Assembly (NCBI GenBank): GCA_002327885.1
Contig: DCUS01000094.1
Coordinates: forward strand, 1 to 15,162
DNA: 15,162 nt
Reading direction: 5' to 3'
DNA from: Syntrophaceae bacterium UBA2208
GTDB lineage: Bacteria; Desulfobacterota; BSN033; UBA1163
In this document: positions 1 through 5,295 of the stretch, piece after piece
Layout of the letters: every line of letters begins with the position of its first letter
How positions within the stretch are numbered: the first letter of the stretch is position 1
Made by a program: the position numbers and the translations under genes
The notes under the pieces: generated by a model
Told to the model about the DNA's origin: nothing
What the model saw: the letters and a program-made list of their open reading frames with translations, nothing else
Databases searched by the model: none

Positions 1-211
1 TCTTTCTCGTTTTAGGATTGCGGGATTCCTCGTAAGTTTTCTTAATATTTCTTCTCTCGTCGAGATGGGATTGGATTTCATCTGGATCAAACCGTGTTGC
101 CTCCCCCACCCGATGGAAAGGGAACAACCCTTTCTCTGCCTGCTTATAGACCCGGACTCGGTCCCTTTCAACCAGGTAGTTGATAGGTGCAAGAGCGCGC
201 CTCGAATGGTT
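1..211 (-). pseudogene. Partial or decayed helix-turn-helix (excisionase-like) DNA-binding protein
   Basis: A minus-strand frame is open from about 211 down to the window edge (about 70 codons, running off the edge). It contains residues VRVYKQAEKGLFPFHRVGEA followed by TRFDPDEIQSHL. This is the recognition-helix and wing pattern of excisionase/MerR-type small DNA-binding domains (typically V-Y-x-x-x-x-x-G-x-I-P-x-x-x-V-G-x-x-x-R-F-x-x-x-E-I). No ATG or GTG start lies in this frame before an in-frame TAA, and the first half of the expected domain is not recognisable. The gene therefore looks broken or N-terminally eroded. The 3' part lies outside the window. It is probably unrelated to the downstream peptide operon, which runs the other way. 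Assignment is by motif memory only. Confidence 0.4.
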
Positions 212-222
212 TTAATATTTTC

Positions 223-251
223 TTGCTTAAAAAAGACGATCGATCTACAAT
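223..251 (+). promoter_or_regulatory. Candidate sigma70 promoter for the HprK-like/PqqD/radical SAM operon
   Basis: TTGCTT at 223-228 and TACAAT at 246-251 are separated by exactly 17 bases. The -10 matches consensus at five of six positions; the -35 keeps the TTG. It is the best promoter-like pair upstream of the start at 368. It implies a leader of roughly 110 nt that includes the GC-rich inverted repeat at 290-335. Confidence 0.4.
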
Positions 252-289
252 CTAAAATACTAAAACAAACGCATTAAATAAAATGACAT

Positions 290-340
290 CACCCCCACCC
301 AATTGCGACACCGTCTCGAGGGGAGGGCGGGGGTGGGGGG
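290..340 (+). repeat. GC-rich inverted repeat with a G-quadruplex motif in the operon leader
   Basis: CACCCCCACCC (290-300) can pair with GGGCGGGGGTG (325-335), giving an 11-bp stem with one A-C mismatch and a 24-nt loop. The 3' arm lies within four G runs at 320-340 (G4, A, G3, C, G5, T, G6), i.e. four tracts with single-base loops, the layout of a very stable G-quadruplex. No T run follows, so it is not a standard terminator. The element ends 27 bases before the first gene of the operon. It may be a dispersed palindromic repeat or a leader RNA structure. Confidence 0.6.
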
Positions 341-367
341 TAAAAGGAATTATTGCGTTTGTACTAA

Positions 368-1195
368 ATGCTGATGGATATCTCAAATTATCATTCTCTT
401 CCCTTGAGCATTGGTGGTATTTCAGCACTCATTTCCTCAGGGAATCTCGATTTTATTGCCCAAACGGAGAAGAGGTATGCTAACTTCATTTGCCCAGGGA
501 CAGCGCCCTTATTAAAAATAGAAGTGAACATTTTATCCGAAAAAATGGTACCCAATTTGGCGACAGAGATGGAGAGACCGGAGGTCACGTTCGATCAAGG
601 AACAGATCGAGTGACTTTTGTCTGGCAAGGTCTTTCAGGGGAACTTAATCTGGTAAGCAGGGAGGCAAGAATGAGGTGTCCCTTACATCCTACAGGGCTC
701 AACTCTTTTCTGCGCTTCGTCTACTCCCTTGTTTTGCTAAAGGAGCTCGGATTTTTGGTGCATGCCGCAGGTCTTATTAAGAATGAAAAGGGGTATATTT
801 TCCCGGGCAAATCCGGTGTCGGTAAGACGACTATCGCTCGGCTTAGCCCTGGCGCAACACTGCTCTCAGATGATATTCCCCTTGTCAAAACGGGGGGCGC
901 CCCTTTCATCTTTGGCACGCCCTTTTGGGGAGACCTGGCGGTAGGAGGGGAAAAGACTTCTGCTCCCTTGGCGGGAGTCTATTTTCCAGTCAAAGATAAA
1001 AAAAGCTACACGGAAAGGCTTAAGCCAAGGCAAGTATTTGAAAAGCTTTTGCCGAATGTGGTATTCTTCTTCAAAAATGAGAAGTTTTCTAAACAACTGT
1101 TCAACCTATGCTTTGACTTAGCAACTAAAGTTCCTGGCTACGAACTTCATTTTTTGCCGGATCCTTCATTCTGGGAGTACATTGATGCTGGATAA
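368..1195 (+). CDS. HPr kinase-like protein of a peptide-modification cluster
   Basis: A 275-residue protein related to the C-terminal kinase domain of HPr kinase/phosphorylase. Visible motifs are HAAG at 132-135 (equivalent to the catalytic-region His of HprK), a P-loop GKSGVGKTT at 147-155, and LLSDD at 165-169 (the HprK Asp-Asp site). FGTPFWGDL and APLAGVYF follow, as in the HprK-like proteins found beside PqqD and lasso-peptide genes. The N-terminal 120 residues are variable, as usual in this subgroup. Family members in lasso peptide clusters (PadeK, ThcoK) phosphorylate the C-terminal serine of the precursor; whether this one does so is inference. Start: ATG 368 or ATG 374, both with a weak, distant AAGGAA; I keep 368. 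The 3' end overlaps the next gene by 11 bases, indicating translational coupling. There are no membrane segments, so it is cytoplasmic. Confidence 0.8.
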   Translation: MLMDISNYHSLPLSIGGISALISSGNLDFIAQTEKRYANFICPGTAPLLKIEVNILSEKMVPNLATEMERPEVTFDQGTDRVTFVWQGLSGELNLVSREARMRCPLHPTGLNSFLRFVYSLVLLKELGFLVHAAGLIKNEKGYIFPGKSGVGKTTIARLSPGATLLSDDIPLVKTGGAPFIFGTPFWGDLAVGGEKTSAPLAGVYFPVKDKKSYTERLKPRQVFEKLLPNVVFFFKNEKFSKQLFNLCFDLATKVPGYELHFLPDPSFWEYIDAG

Positions 1196-1475
1196 ATATG
1201 TGGTGAAGAATAATGAGAAAACTGCCCACAGAATTATAGATGGAGAGGCAGTAGTCGTCAATTTGAAAGATAGCACCTTTCACACTTTAAACGCAGTAGC
1301 AACTTTTATCTGGGAGCAGGCAGACGGGCGAATCAAGGCGGAGCAGATAATTGAAAAAATATGCCAGGAATTCGAAGTGGATTGGGATACTGCTGAGAAG
1401 GATTGTCTGGAGTTCCTCGGTGAGCTGGTCGGCAAAGATCTGGTCTTTTTATCACAGAATCCCGTAGAGGGGTAG
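1185..1475 (+). CDS. PqqD-family peptide chaperone / RiPP recognition element
   Basis: A 96-residue protein with the complete PqqD fold pattern. An N-terminal three-strand segment (VVKNNEKTAHRIIDGEAVVV) is followed by NLKDSTFHTLNAVATFIWE, where the TFHTLN..A..IWE signature sits. Helices then carry E-K-I-C-Q-E-F-E-V and D-x-x-x-F-L-x-E-L, and the protein ends with LVFLSQ. PqqD-like domains bind the leader of a RiPP precursor and present it to the radical SAM enzyme. Here the probable ligand is the YRKPAL motif of the peptide at 2521. Start chosen at ATG 1185 because GGGAG lies 7 bases upstream; a TTG at 1182 is the alternative. The gene overlaps the HprK-like gene and is followed after a few bases by the radical SAM gene. 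Confidence 0.88.
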   Translation: MLDKYVVKNNEKTAHRIIDGEAVVVNLKDSTFHTLNAVATFIWEQADGRIKAEQIIEKICQEFEVDWDTAEKDCLEFLGELVGKDLVFLSQNPVEG

Positions 1476-1479
1476 TGTG

Positions 1480-2514
1480 ATGCAAAGAAGTTTATTCGAG
1501 CGTCTGAGGGAAAAGGCATCCCAGAAGAAAATCCCCTTAGTCTGCCACTTTGACCTTACCTACCAATGCAATCTTAAATGCGTCCACTGCTATGTGGCAA
1601 GGGAAGAGCGCCCCGAGCTTACTACATCTGAGATCAAGGACATACTGGATCAACTTGCTGAGGTAGGCACGCTTTACCTTATCTTGAGCGGAGGGGAAAT
1701 TTTTATCAGAGAAGACTTTTTTGAGATTGCCGAATATGCCAGAAGATTACATTTTGCCCTGAAGCTTATGACCAATGGGACATTGATAGATGAGGAGGTC
1801 GCAGATCGGGTTGCAGCTTTATATCCTGATCTGGTTAGCATCAGCATTTATAGCACTACCCCCGAAATCCATGATGGAATCACTTTGGTTCCGGGCTCTC
1901 TTGTCAGGACTATCGGGGCAGCAAAGATGCTGAGAGAGAGAGCGGTGAAGCTCAGGATTGGCGACGTCCTGATAAGGCAGAATATAAATGATTACCAAAA
2001 GGTTTATCAATTAGCTCAAAGCATTGGAGCAAGCTTTCAAGGTGACCCGAGAGTTACTCCGAGAAATAATGGAGACCCTTTTCCCTTAAGGTTTCAAGTC
2101 AATGAAGATGATTTGTTCCGCGTTTGGGCAGACCCTATCTTTAGCGCACAACCGGGGTATGAACCTGAAGGACTTCGCTCCCATGGGGATGGGGGGGATA
2201 TTCTCTGTGGAGCAGCCCATATGTCATTCTATGTTTCGCCTTACGGGGATATTTACCCCTGCGTCCAGTTCCCTATTCTTTGTGGAAATTTAAGAAATGA
2301 CTTTTTTGAGGAAATCTGGTATCACTCACTGCAGATGTTAAAGGTGCGTTCAACATCCCCTTCACGACTTCCGATTTGTTCCAAGTGCAGCCTTGTGGAA
2401 TACTGTCGAACCTGCCCGGGACTTGCTTATTTAGAAGAAGGGGACTTTCGAGCACCTTCAAAGACGGCCTGTATGGAGGCGAGGATCATAAGAAATATAA
2501 AAGAAGGAGGGTAA
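1480..2514 (+). CDS. Radical SAM/SPASM domain peptide-modifying enzyme
   Basis: A 344-residue enzyme. The radical SAM cluster motif C-x3-C-x2-C is at Cys30, Cys34 and Cys37 (QCNLKCVHCY), with the SGGE SAM-binding motif at 70-73. The C-terminal SPASM domain is intact: Cys243-x12-Gly-x4-Cys261, Cys268, then Cys300-x2-Cys303-x5-Cys309-x2-Cys312, and Cys331. The enzyme should hold the SAM-cleaving 4Fe-4S cluster plus one or two auxiliary clusters. SPASM proteins paired with PqqD domains modify ribosomal peptides, making thioether, C-C, C-O crosslinks or epimers. The chemistry cannot be read from sequence, but the core Cys residues of the downstream peptide are obvious candidates. ATG 1480 is preferred over GTG 1477 because GAGGGG (1467-1472) is 7 bases upstream. 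The next small gene starts 6 bases after the stop. Confidence 0.9.
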   Translation: MQRSLFERLREKASQKKIPLVCHFDLTYQCNLKCVHCYVAREERPELTTSEIKDILDQLAEVGTLYLILSGGEIFIREDFFEIAEYARRLHFALKLMTNGTLIDEEVADRVAALYPDLVSISIYSTTPEIHDGITLVPGSLVRTIGAAKMLRERAVKLRIGDVLIRQNINDYQKVYQLAQSIGASFQGDPRVTPRNNGDPFPLRFQVNEDDLFRVWADPIFSAQPGYEPEGLRSHGDGGDILCGAAHMSFYVSPYGDIYPCVQFPILCGNLRNDFFEEIWYHSLQMLKVRSTSPSRLPICSKCSLVEYCRTCPGLAYLEEGDFRAPSKTACMEARIIRNIKEGG

Positions 2515-2520
2515 CGAGGA

Positions 2521-2679
2521 ATGCGGAAGGAAGAGAAAGAGGAAGAAAAAGCAAAAGGGGAAAAAAGAAAACCCTACCGGAAGCCCGCATTGACTGAGGA
2601 AGAATTATTTGAGGCTACCGTACTCGCGTGCCAAAAAATGCCCGGGAATCAGTGCCGCAGTAGTAATAAATGGTCATAG
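2521..2679 (+). CDS. Putative RiPP precursor peptide (52 residues)
   Basis: A short gene directly behind the radical SAM gene: AGGAGG at 2505-2510, plus GAGGA touching the start. The product has three parts. Residues 2-21 are almost all Lys, Arg and Glu. A leader motif YRKPAL follows at 19-24 (Y-x-x-P-x-L, the motif known to be bound by PqqD-like domains in lasso peptide leaders), continuing with TEEELFEA. The presumed core from about residue 33 contains Cys37 and Cys45 (ACQKMPGNQC) and ends in NKWS with a C-terminal serine. Peptides with a Y-x-x-P start and an LAC-x-K...C region are, as I recall, common beside PqqD/radical SAM genes. Likely fate, by inference: the PqqD protein binds the leader, the radical SAM enzyme modifies the core, and the kinase may act on the terminal serine. 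There is no signal peptide and no double-glycine cleavage site. Confidence 0.75.
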   Translation: MRKEEKEEEKAKGEKRKPYRKPALTEEELFEATVLACQKMPGNQCRSSNKWS

Positions 2680-2827
2680 AAAAGAGAAGCAAGCTTTTTG
2701 AGTATCGGCTATTGGGCGATTTCTTCTCCTAATGCTGTAGAAATTTGGGGATAGCAAAAAATATAGAGCAGGTGTCAGTCTTTGCCTCGGACTCTTGGGA
2801 CAAAAATTGCAACGCCAAGACGCATTA

Positions 2828-3379
2828 ATGTCAAGACCCATTGATGATAGTGACTTATTGAAGTTGTATCAGGAAGTTCTGGAAAAGGGCAGTTGTTTGC
2901 GGTTCCGGGCCCTGGGCGGCAGCATGGTTCCTTTTATCAGGCCTGGAGATTTGCTCACTACCAAAACGGTGAATCCAATAGACATCTCTACCGGAGAGGT
3001 TTTACTATACCAAAGACAAGGTAGATCTTTCGTCCATCGCCTAATCAAAAAGAAGACCATTAATGGGACCCCCCTATTTATAACCCGCGGGGACCATTTA
3101 ACTTTTTGTGACCCTCCCATCCCCGGTTCTCAGATACTGGGAAAGGTAATTTCTATAGAGAGAAGTGGACGCACGATTCACTTAGATACACCTCTTCAGC
3201 AGATGCGGGGGCGTTTTCTTGCTTTTACCTCCTCCTGGTTTTATCCATTATTTCGGGTCATCGAATGGTCTTTTCAACTCCCTCGAAGACTCACATCGAA
3301 GACTAACTTAGGACTCAACAGGTTTCGCCTGATTCGAAAATTAACGAGCACTATGCGAAAGTTACTCCTGGCTCTCTGA
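2828..3379 (+). CDS. S24/S26 family (signal peptidase I-like) peptidase
   Basis: A 183-residue protein with the S26 signature. GSMVPFIRPGD at 31-41 contains the nucleophile Ser32 and the S-M-x-P-x-x-x-x-G-D box. GEVLLYQ follows at 56-62, FVHRLIK at 68-74, and TRGDHLTFCDPPI at 87-99 (usual form K-G-D-x-N). The general base position carries HRL, as in SipW/ER-type and archaeal enzymes, rather than the Lys of typical bacterial signal peptidases; this suggests a Ser-His dyad. There is no clear N-terminal anchor. A weakly hydrophobic stretch near residues 127-142 might touch the membrane. Such proteins regularly sit next to PqqD/HprK-like genes; a role in leader removal or in secretion of a partner is inference. 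ATG 2828 is preferred over TTG 2795, though neither has a good ribosome site. The 148-base gap before it shows no other gene. Confidence 0.75.
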   Translation: MSRPIDDSDLLKLYQEVLEKGSCLRFRALGGSMVPFIRPGDLLTTKTVNPIDISTGEVLLYQRQGRSFVHRLIKKKTINGTPLFITRGDHLTFCDPPIPGSQILGKVISIERSGRTIHLDTPLQQMRGRFLAFTSSWFYPLFRVIEWSFQLPRRLTSKTNLGLNRFRLIRKLTSTMRKLLLAL

Positions 3380-3387
3380 GGTTTCCC

Positions 3388-3597
3388 TTATTTGATAAAT
3401 ATTTTTCTAAAAAAATCATCTTGGTCATCCATGGTTTGATAAATGGAAAATTTTACAGGTAGCTTCCCATAACTGTAAAATTTAATCATCTCCATCATCC
3501 TTGAATAATCCTGAATGGAACGAAATATCCTATACCCTGCGATGCTTTTTGTGCAAAGTTGATAAATGGATCCGTTTATTAGGGGAGCTTTTCGCAT
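3388..3597 (-). pseudogene. N-terminal fragment of a REP-associated (Y1) transposase
   Basis: A 69-residue product beginning MRKAPLINGSIYQLCTKSIA and followed by GYRIFRSIQDYSRMMEMIKF. This is the N-terminal pattern of Y1/IS200-like REP-associated transposases (start, ING-x-Y-H, K-x-I-F-x-x-x-x-D-Y-x-x-M). Full proteins are about 180-250 residues. This one stops before the HUH metal-binding motif and the catalytic Tyr, so it cannot be active. It ends a few bases from the 3' end of the peptidase gene on the other strand, suggesting that a deletion joined the two. No matching flanking palindrome is obvious. Confidence 0.6.
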
Positions 3598-3660
3598 CCT
3601 GGGTTCCTAATTCTCATTTTCACCTATCTTCCACTTACGAAGTGGAGGAATTGTGCGGCA

Positions 3661-3863
3661 TTATATAGGGCCGGTATGTTTAGCAATCCGTGCCAACATC
3701 TTTGGTCCGATTTCTTCACCTTCATGAAATGCGAATATATAATTGGCCAACCGGGCCGAGCAAGAACACTGTGAAAAGTGCCTGACTGCCGTTTGACTAT
3801 CCAGCCAATGCGAAGCAAGGCAGCAAGGACTTGAGAGGTTCTGCTGGATGGCCATCGGCCCAT
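3661..3863 (-). pseudogene. hicA: hicA toxin, frameshifted
   Basis: HicA is a small mRNA-cleaving toxin with a dsRBD-like fold. From ATG at 3863 the product reads MGRWPSSRTSQVLAALLRIG, then W-I-V-K-R-Q-S-G and ARPGWP. After that the family match jumps to another frame, where NYIFAFHEGEEIGPKMLARI-AKHTG continues to a TAA at 3661-3663. Restoring one A in the CCAATT tract near 3741-3746 (minus strand) would rejoin the frames. Near the active site the usual SG-S-H-x-x-L reads SGTFHSVL, which seems to have one extra residue before or at the catalytic His. If not repaired, the read-through product changes after GWP and runs on to 3624. The toxin is therefore very probably inactive. It overlaps the 3' end of hicB. 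Confidence 0.7.
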
Positions 3864-4060
3864 GCTGAAACCGCGAATACTTCCTTGAGTTCTGGAATTT
3901 CTTCTCCATGTTCAAGCCGGTCAGCCAAGACTCGCAAAGCTAATGCTTCCGCCTTTGAAATGGCTTCATTCCGGCTATCCCCATACACCACCACTCCAGG
4001 AAGGTCTTGGATTTCAGCAATCCAACGACCATCCTCTTCTTTCTCGAGTTCGATTTTCAT
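3797..4060 (-). CDS. hicB: HicB-family antitoxin with an extended C-terminus
   Basis: An 87-residue product. The first 67 residues or so are a standard HicB partial RNase H fold: M-K-I-E-L-E-K-E-E-D-G-R-W, I-Q-D-L-P-G-V-V-V-Y-G, a helix with EAISKAEALALRVLADRL, and E-I-P-E-L-K-E-V-F-A-V-S-A. Relatives I recall end about there. Here the frame continues for about 20 more residues (WADGHPAEPLKSLL...) through the start of hicA. The continuation fits a TGA to TGG change at 3862-3860, in the ATGA overlap of the two genes. AGGTG lies 5 bases before the ATG. The antitoxin core looks intact although the partner toxin is broken. The order is hicB then hicA. The intact part should bind HicA and may bind the promoter. 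Confidence 0.75.
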   Translation of the reverse strand: MKIELEKEEDGRWIAEIQDLPGVVVYGDSRNEAISKAEALALRVLADRLEHGEEIPELKEVFAVSAWADGHPAEPLKSLLPCFALAG

Positions 4061-4078
4061 GCAGTCACCTTATGAAAT

Positions 4079-4108
4079 ATTATATCTCACTTCGATAACG
4101 GTATGCAA
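4079..4108 (-). promoter_or_regulatory. Candidate hicBA promoter
   Basis: On the minus strand a perfect TATAAT (4084-4079) is preceded by TTGCAT (4108-4103) with an 18-base spacer. The -10 lies 18 bases before the hicB ATG, leaving a very short leader that still holds the AGGTG ribosome site. Confidence 0.45.
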
Positions 4109-4301
4109 TTTTGTACATTTATCCGTTTTCCAAAAATATTTGACAATCCAAGCATTAAATATTATAAGACGGGACTTTAACCCAAAGGGGAAAATCAAAT
4201 TCAAATGGAGGGAATACGGCAGTATCAAGGAAACCCATCACAGGGCACTTGCCCGCCAAATCGGCTCGCCTCGATCAAAATTACATAGCAAAATTATTCA
4301 C

Positions 4302-4327
4302 TTGACAAATTCTTAAGATTATGTCAA
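4302..4327 (+). promoter_or_regulatory. 26-bp near-perfect palindrome, probable operator/promoter of the FecR-EPS region
   Basis: The site is TTGACA, AATT, CTTAAG, ATTA, TGTCAA. It is centred on CTTAAG, and 22 of its 26 positions are self-complementary. The left TTGACA is a perfect -35 hexamer, but no good -10 follows at 16-18 bases. A further TGTCA occurs at 4332-4336. The palindrome ends 57 bases before the ATG at 4385. The surrounding 4061-4384 stretch is AT-rich and holds no gene that I can support; besides this site it contains only the hicBA promoter and the ribosome site at 4373-4381. Confidence 0.5.
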
Positions 4328-4384
4328 ATATTGTCACAGGTTTCTGTCGTGCTTTGAGTACTGGAAATCGTAGGAGGTGAAAAC

Positions 4385-5185
4385 ATGAGAAAGGGATTCT
4401 ATCCTAAAGTTTTTGTCTATCTCCTTTGTATTTCTTTTCTTCTTTTAACCAGTAATTTTTATCATGTGATTGCCGAAGCGAGAGATATGGAGCGTCCTAT
4501 CGGAGAGATGTTTTCCAAGGGAGAGGTGAAGTTTGAGATTAAAGAGAATGTTTGGAAGAAAGTGGAACCCTCCAATTTTCCAATTTTTCAGGGGGTTAAA
4601 GTTAAAACCGAAAAGGGCGAGGCTCTCATCAGATTGACCAACGAAACCCACATCGAATTAAGGCCAAATACCCTCCTTGCATTTGATGAAGCTTTCCGGA
4701 TGAATCTCTTTAACGGGAACATCCATTTCCGGGCGAAACCCGCCGCCGAAATAAATTTTAAAGTGGGTAACCTTTCCATTGTCAGTTCAATGCCTTTTCA
4801 GGCCTCCAAGGGGTTTTCAATGTCTCCTCTCGCCACAGAAGAAACGATTGGCTCCATATCCGTTCATTCCAGTGGAGCGGTGACTGTAAAGAGCCTCCAG
4901 GGCCCATTAACGGTTTTGGATCAATCCCGTCTCGTTATTGCGGCACTCTCTTCGAAAGACTCGATCACCATTCCGTCCATTACAGTAAAGAGTGCTCCGA
5001 AAACAATGGTCGCACAGGCTGGTGAGACAGGATCCGGCAAGGGGGATGATAACGATGATGATGACAATACCATATACTGGATCATTGGGGGAGTATTAGC
5101 TGCCGGGGCTGCCGGTATAGGAGCCTGGGCATTGGCAAAGGATGGGGGCGGTGGGCATGATTACTTCCCAATCTGCCGCCCCTAA
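4385..5185 (+). CDS. FecR-domain protein with N- and C-terminal membrane segments
   Basis: A 266-residue protein. The N-terminus is a signal peptide or anchor (about residues 8-31, FVYLLCISFLLLTSNF). A FecR-type beta domain covers about residues 44-170, with G-E-V-K-F, a G-V-K-V-K-T-x-x-G-E-A-L-I-R-L repeat-like turn, and L-R-P-N-T-L-L-A-F; it is the fold that follows G-x-x-x-x-T/S-G-x-x-S/A in FecR proteins. An Asp-rich linker GDDNDDDDN sits at 220-228, then a Gly/Ala-rich hydrophobic segment at 230-251 and a Gly-rich tail. FecR domains usually transmit signals at the inner membrane or serve as periplasmic modules. Stand-alone FecR proteins of this size often precede polysaccharide export genes, but their job is unknown. 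It has an excellent ribosome site, AGGAGGTGA, 3 bases before the ATG. A terminator-like hairpin separates it from the next gene. Confidence 0.7.
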   Translation: MRKGFYPKVFVYLLCISFLLLTSNFYHVIAEARDMERPIGEMFSKGEVKFEIKENVWKKVEPSNFPIFQGVKVKTEKGEALIRLTNETHIELRPNTLLAFDEAFRMNLFNGNIHFRAKPAAEINFKVGNLSIVSSMPFQASKGFSMSPLATEETIGSISVHSSGAVTVKSLQGPLTVLDQSRLVIAALSSKDSITIPSITVKSAPKTMVAQAGETGSGKGDDNDDDDNTIYWIIGGVLAAGAAGIGAWALAKDGGGGHDYFPICRP

Positions 5186-5240
5186 ATAATATTAATATCA
5201 ATGATATAGTTAAACCTTATCCCACTCATTCAATTTTAGA

Positions 5241-5283
5241 AACCCAGCCAAATAGGGGGCAGTCCAGAAGCTGGGTTTTTTTT
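5241..5283 (+). terminator. Intrinsic terminator or attenuator after the FecR-like gene
   Basis: AACCCAGC (5241-5248) pairs perfectly with GCTGGGTT (5270-5277), with a 21-nt loop, followed by a run of eight T (5276-5283). The T run sits directly before the GGGAGGAG ribosome site of the export gene. Read-through or antitermination at this site would therefore set expression of the whole EPS operon. Confidence 0.7.
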
Positions 5284-5295
5284 CAGGGAGGAGAA

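Noticed and set aside
65..277. Plus-strand open frame of 70 codons
   Set aside because: No family pattern and no ribosome site; the opposite strand carries a recognisable HTH segment.
2521..2679. Reading the precursor as a true lasso peptide
   Set aside because: No asparagine-synthetase-like cyclase or transglutaminase-like peptidase in the window, and no Gly or Cys at core position 1 with a ring acceptor Asp or Glu at the expected spacing.
2670..2732. A 20-codon frame (MVIEKRSKLF...) overlapping the end of the precursor gene
   Set aside because: Too short, no ribosome site of its own, no leader or core features; probably chance.
3831..4316. Long plus-strand open frame across hicBA
   Set aside because: It is the antisense of hicB/hicA, whose protein patterns are clear; the tail has no family features.
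5186..5295. Riboswitch (c-di-GMP class) in the gap before the export gene
   Set aside because: Only a simple hairpin and T run can be supported; conserved riboswitch core sequences are not seen.
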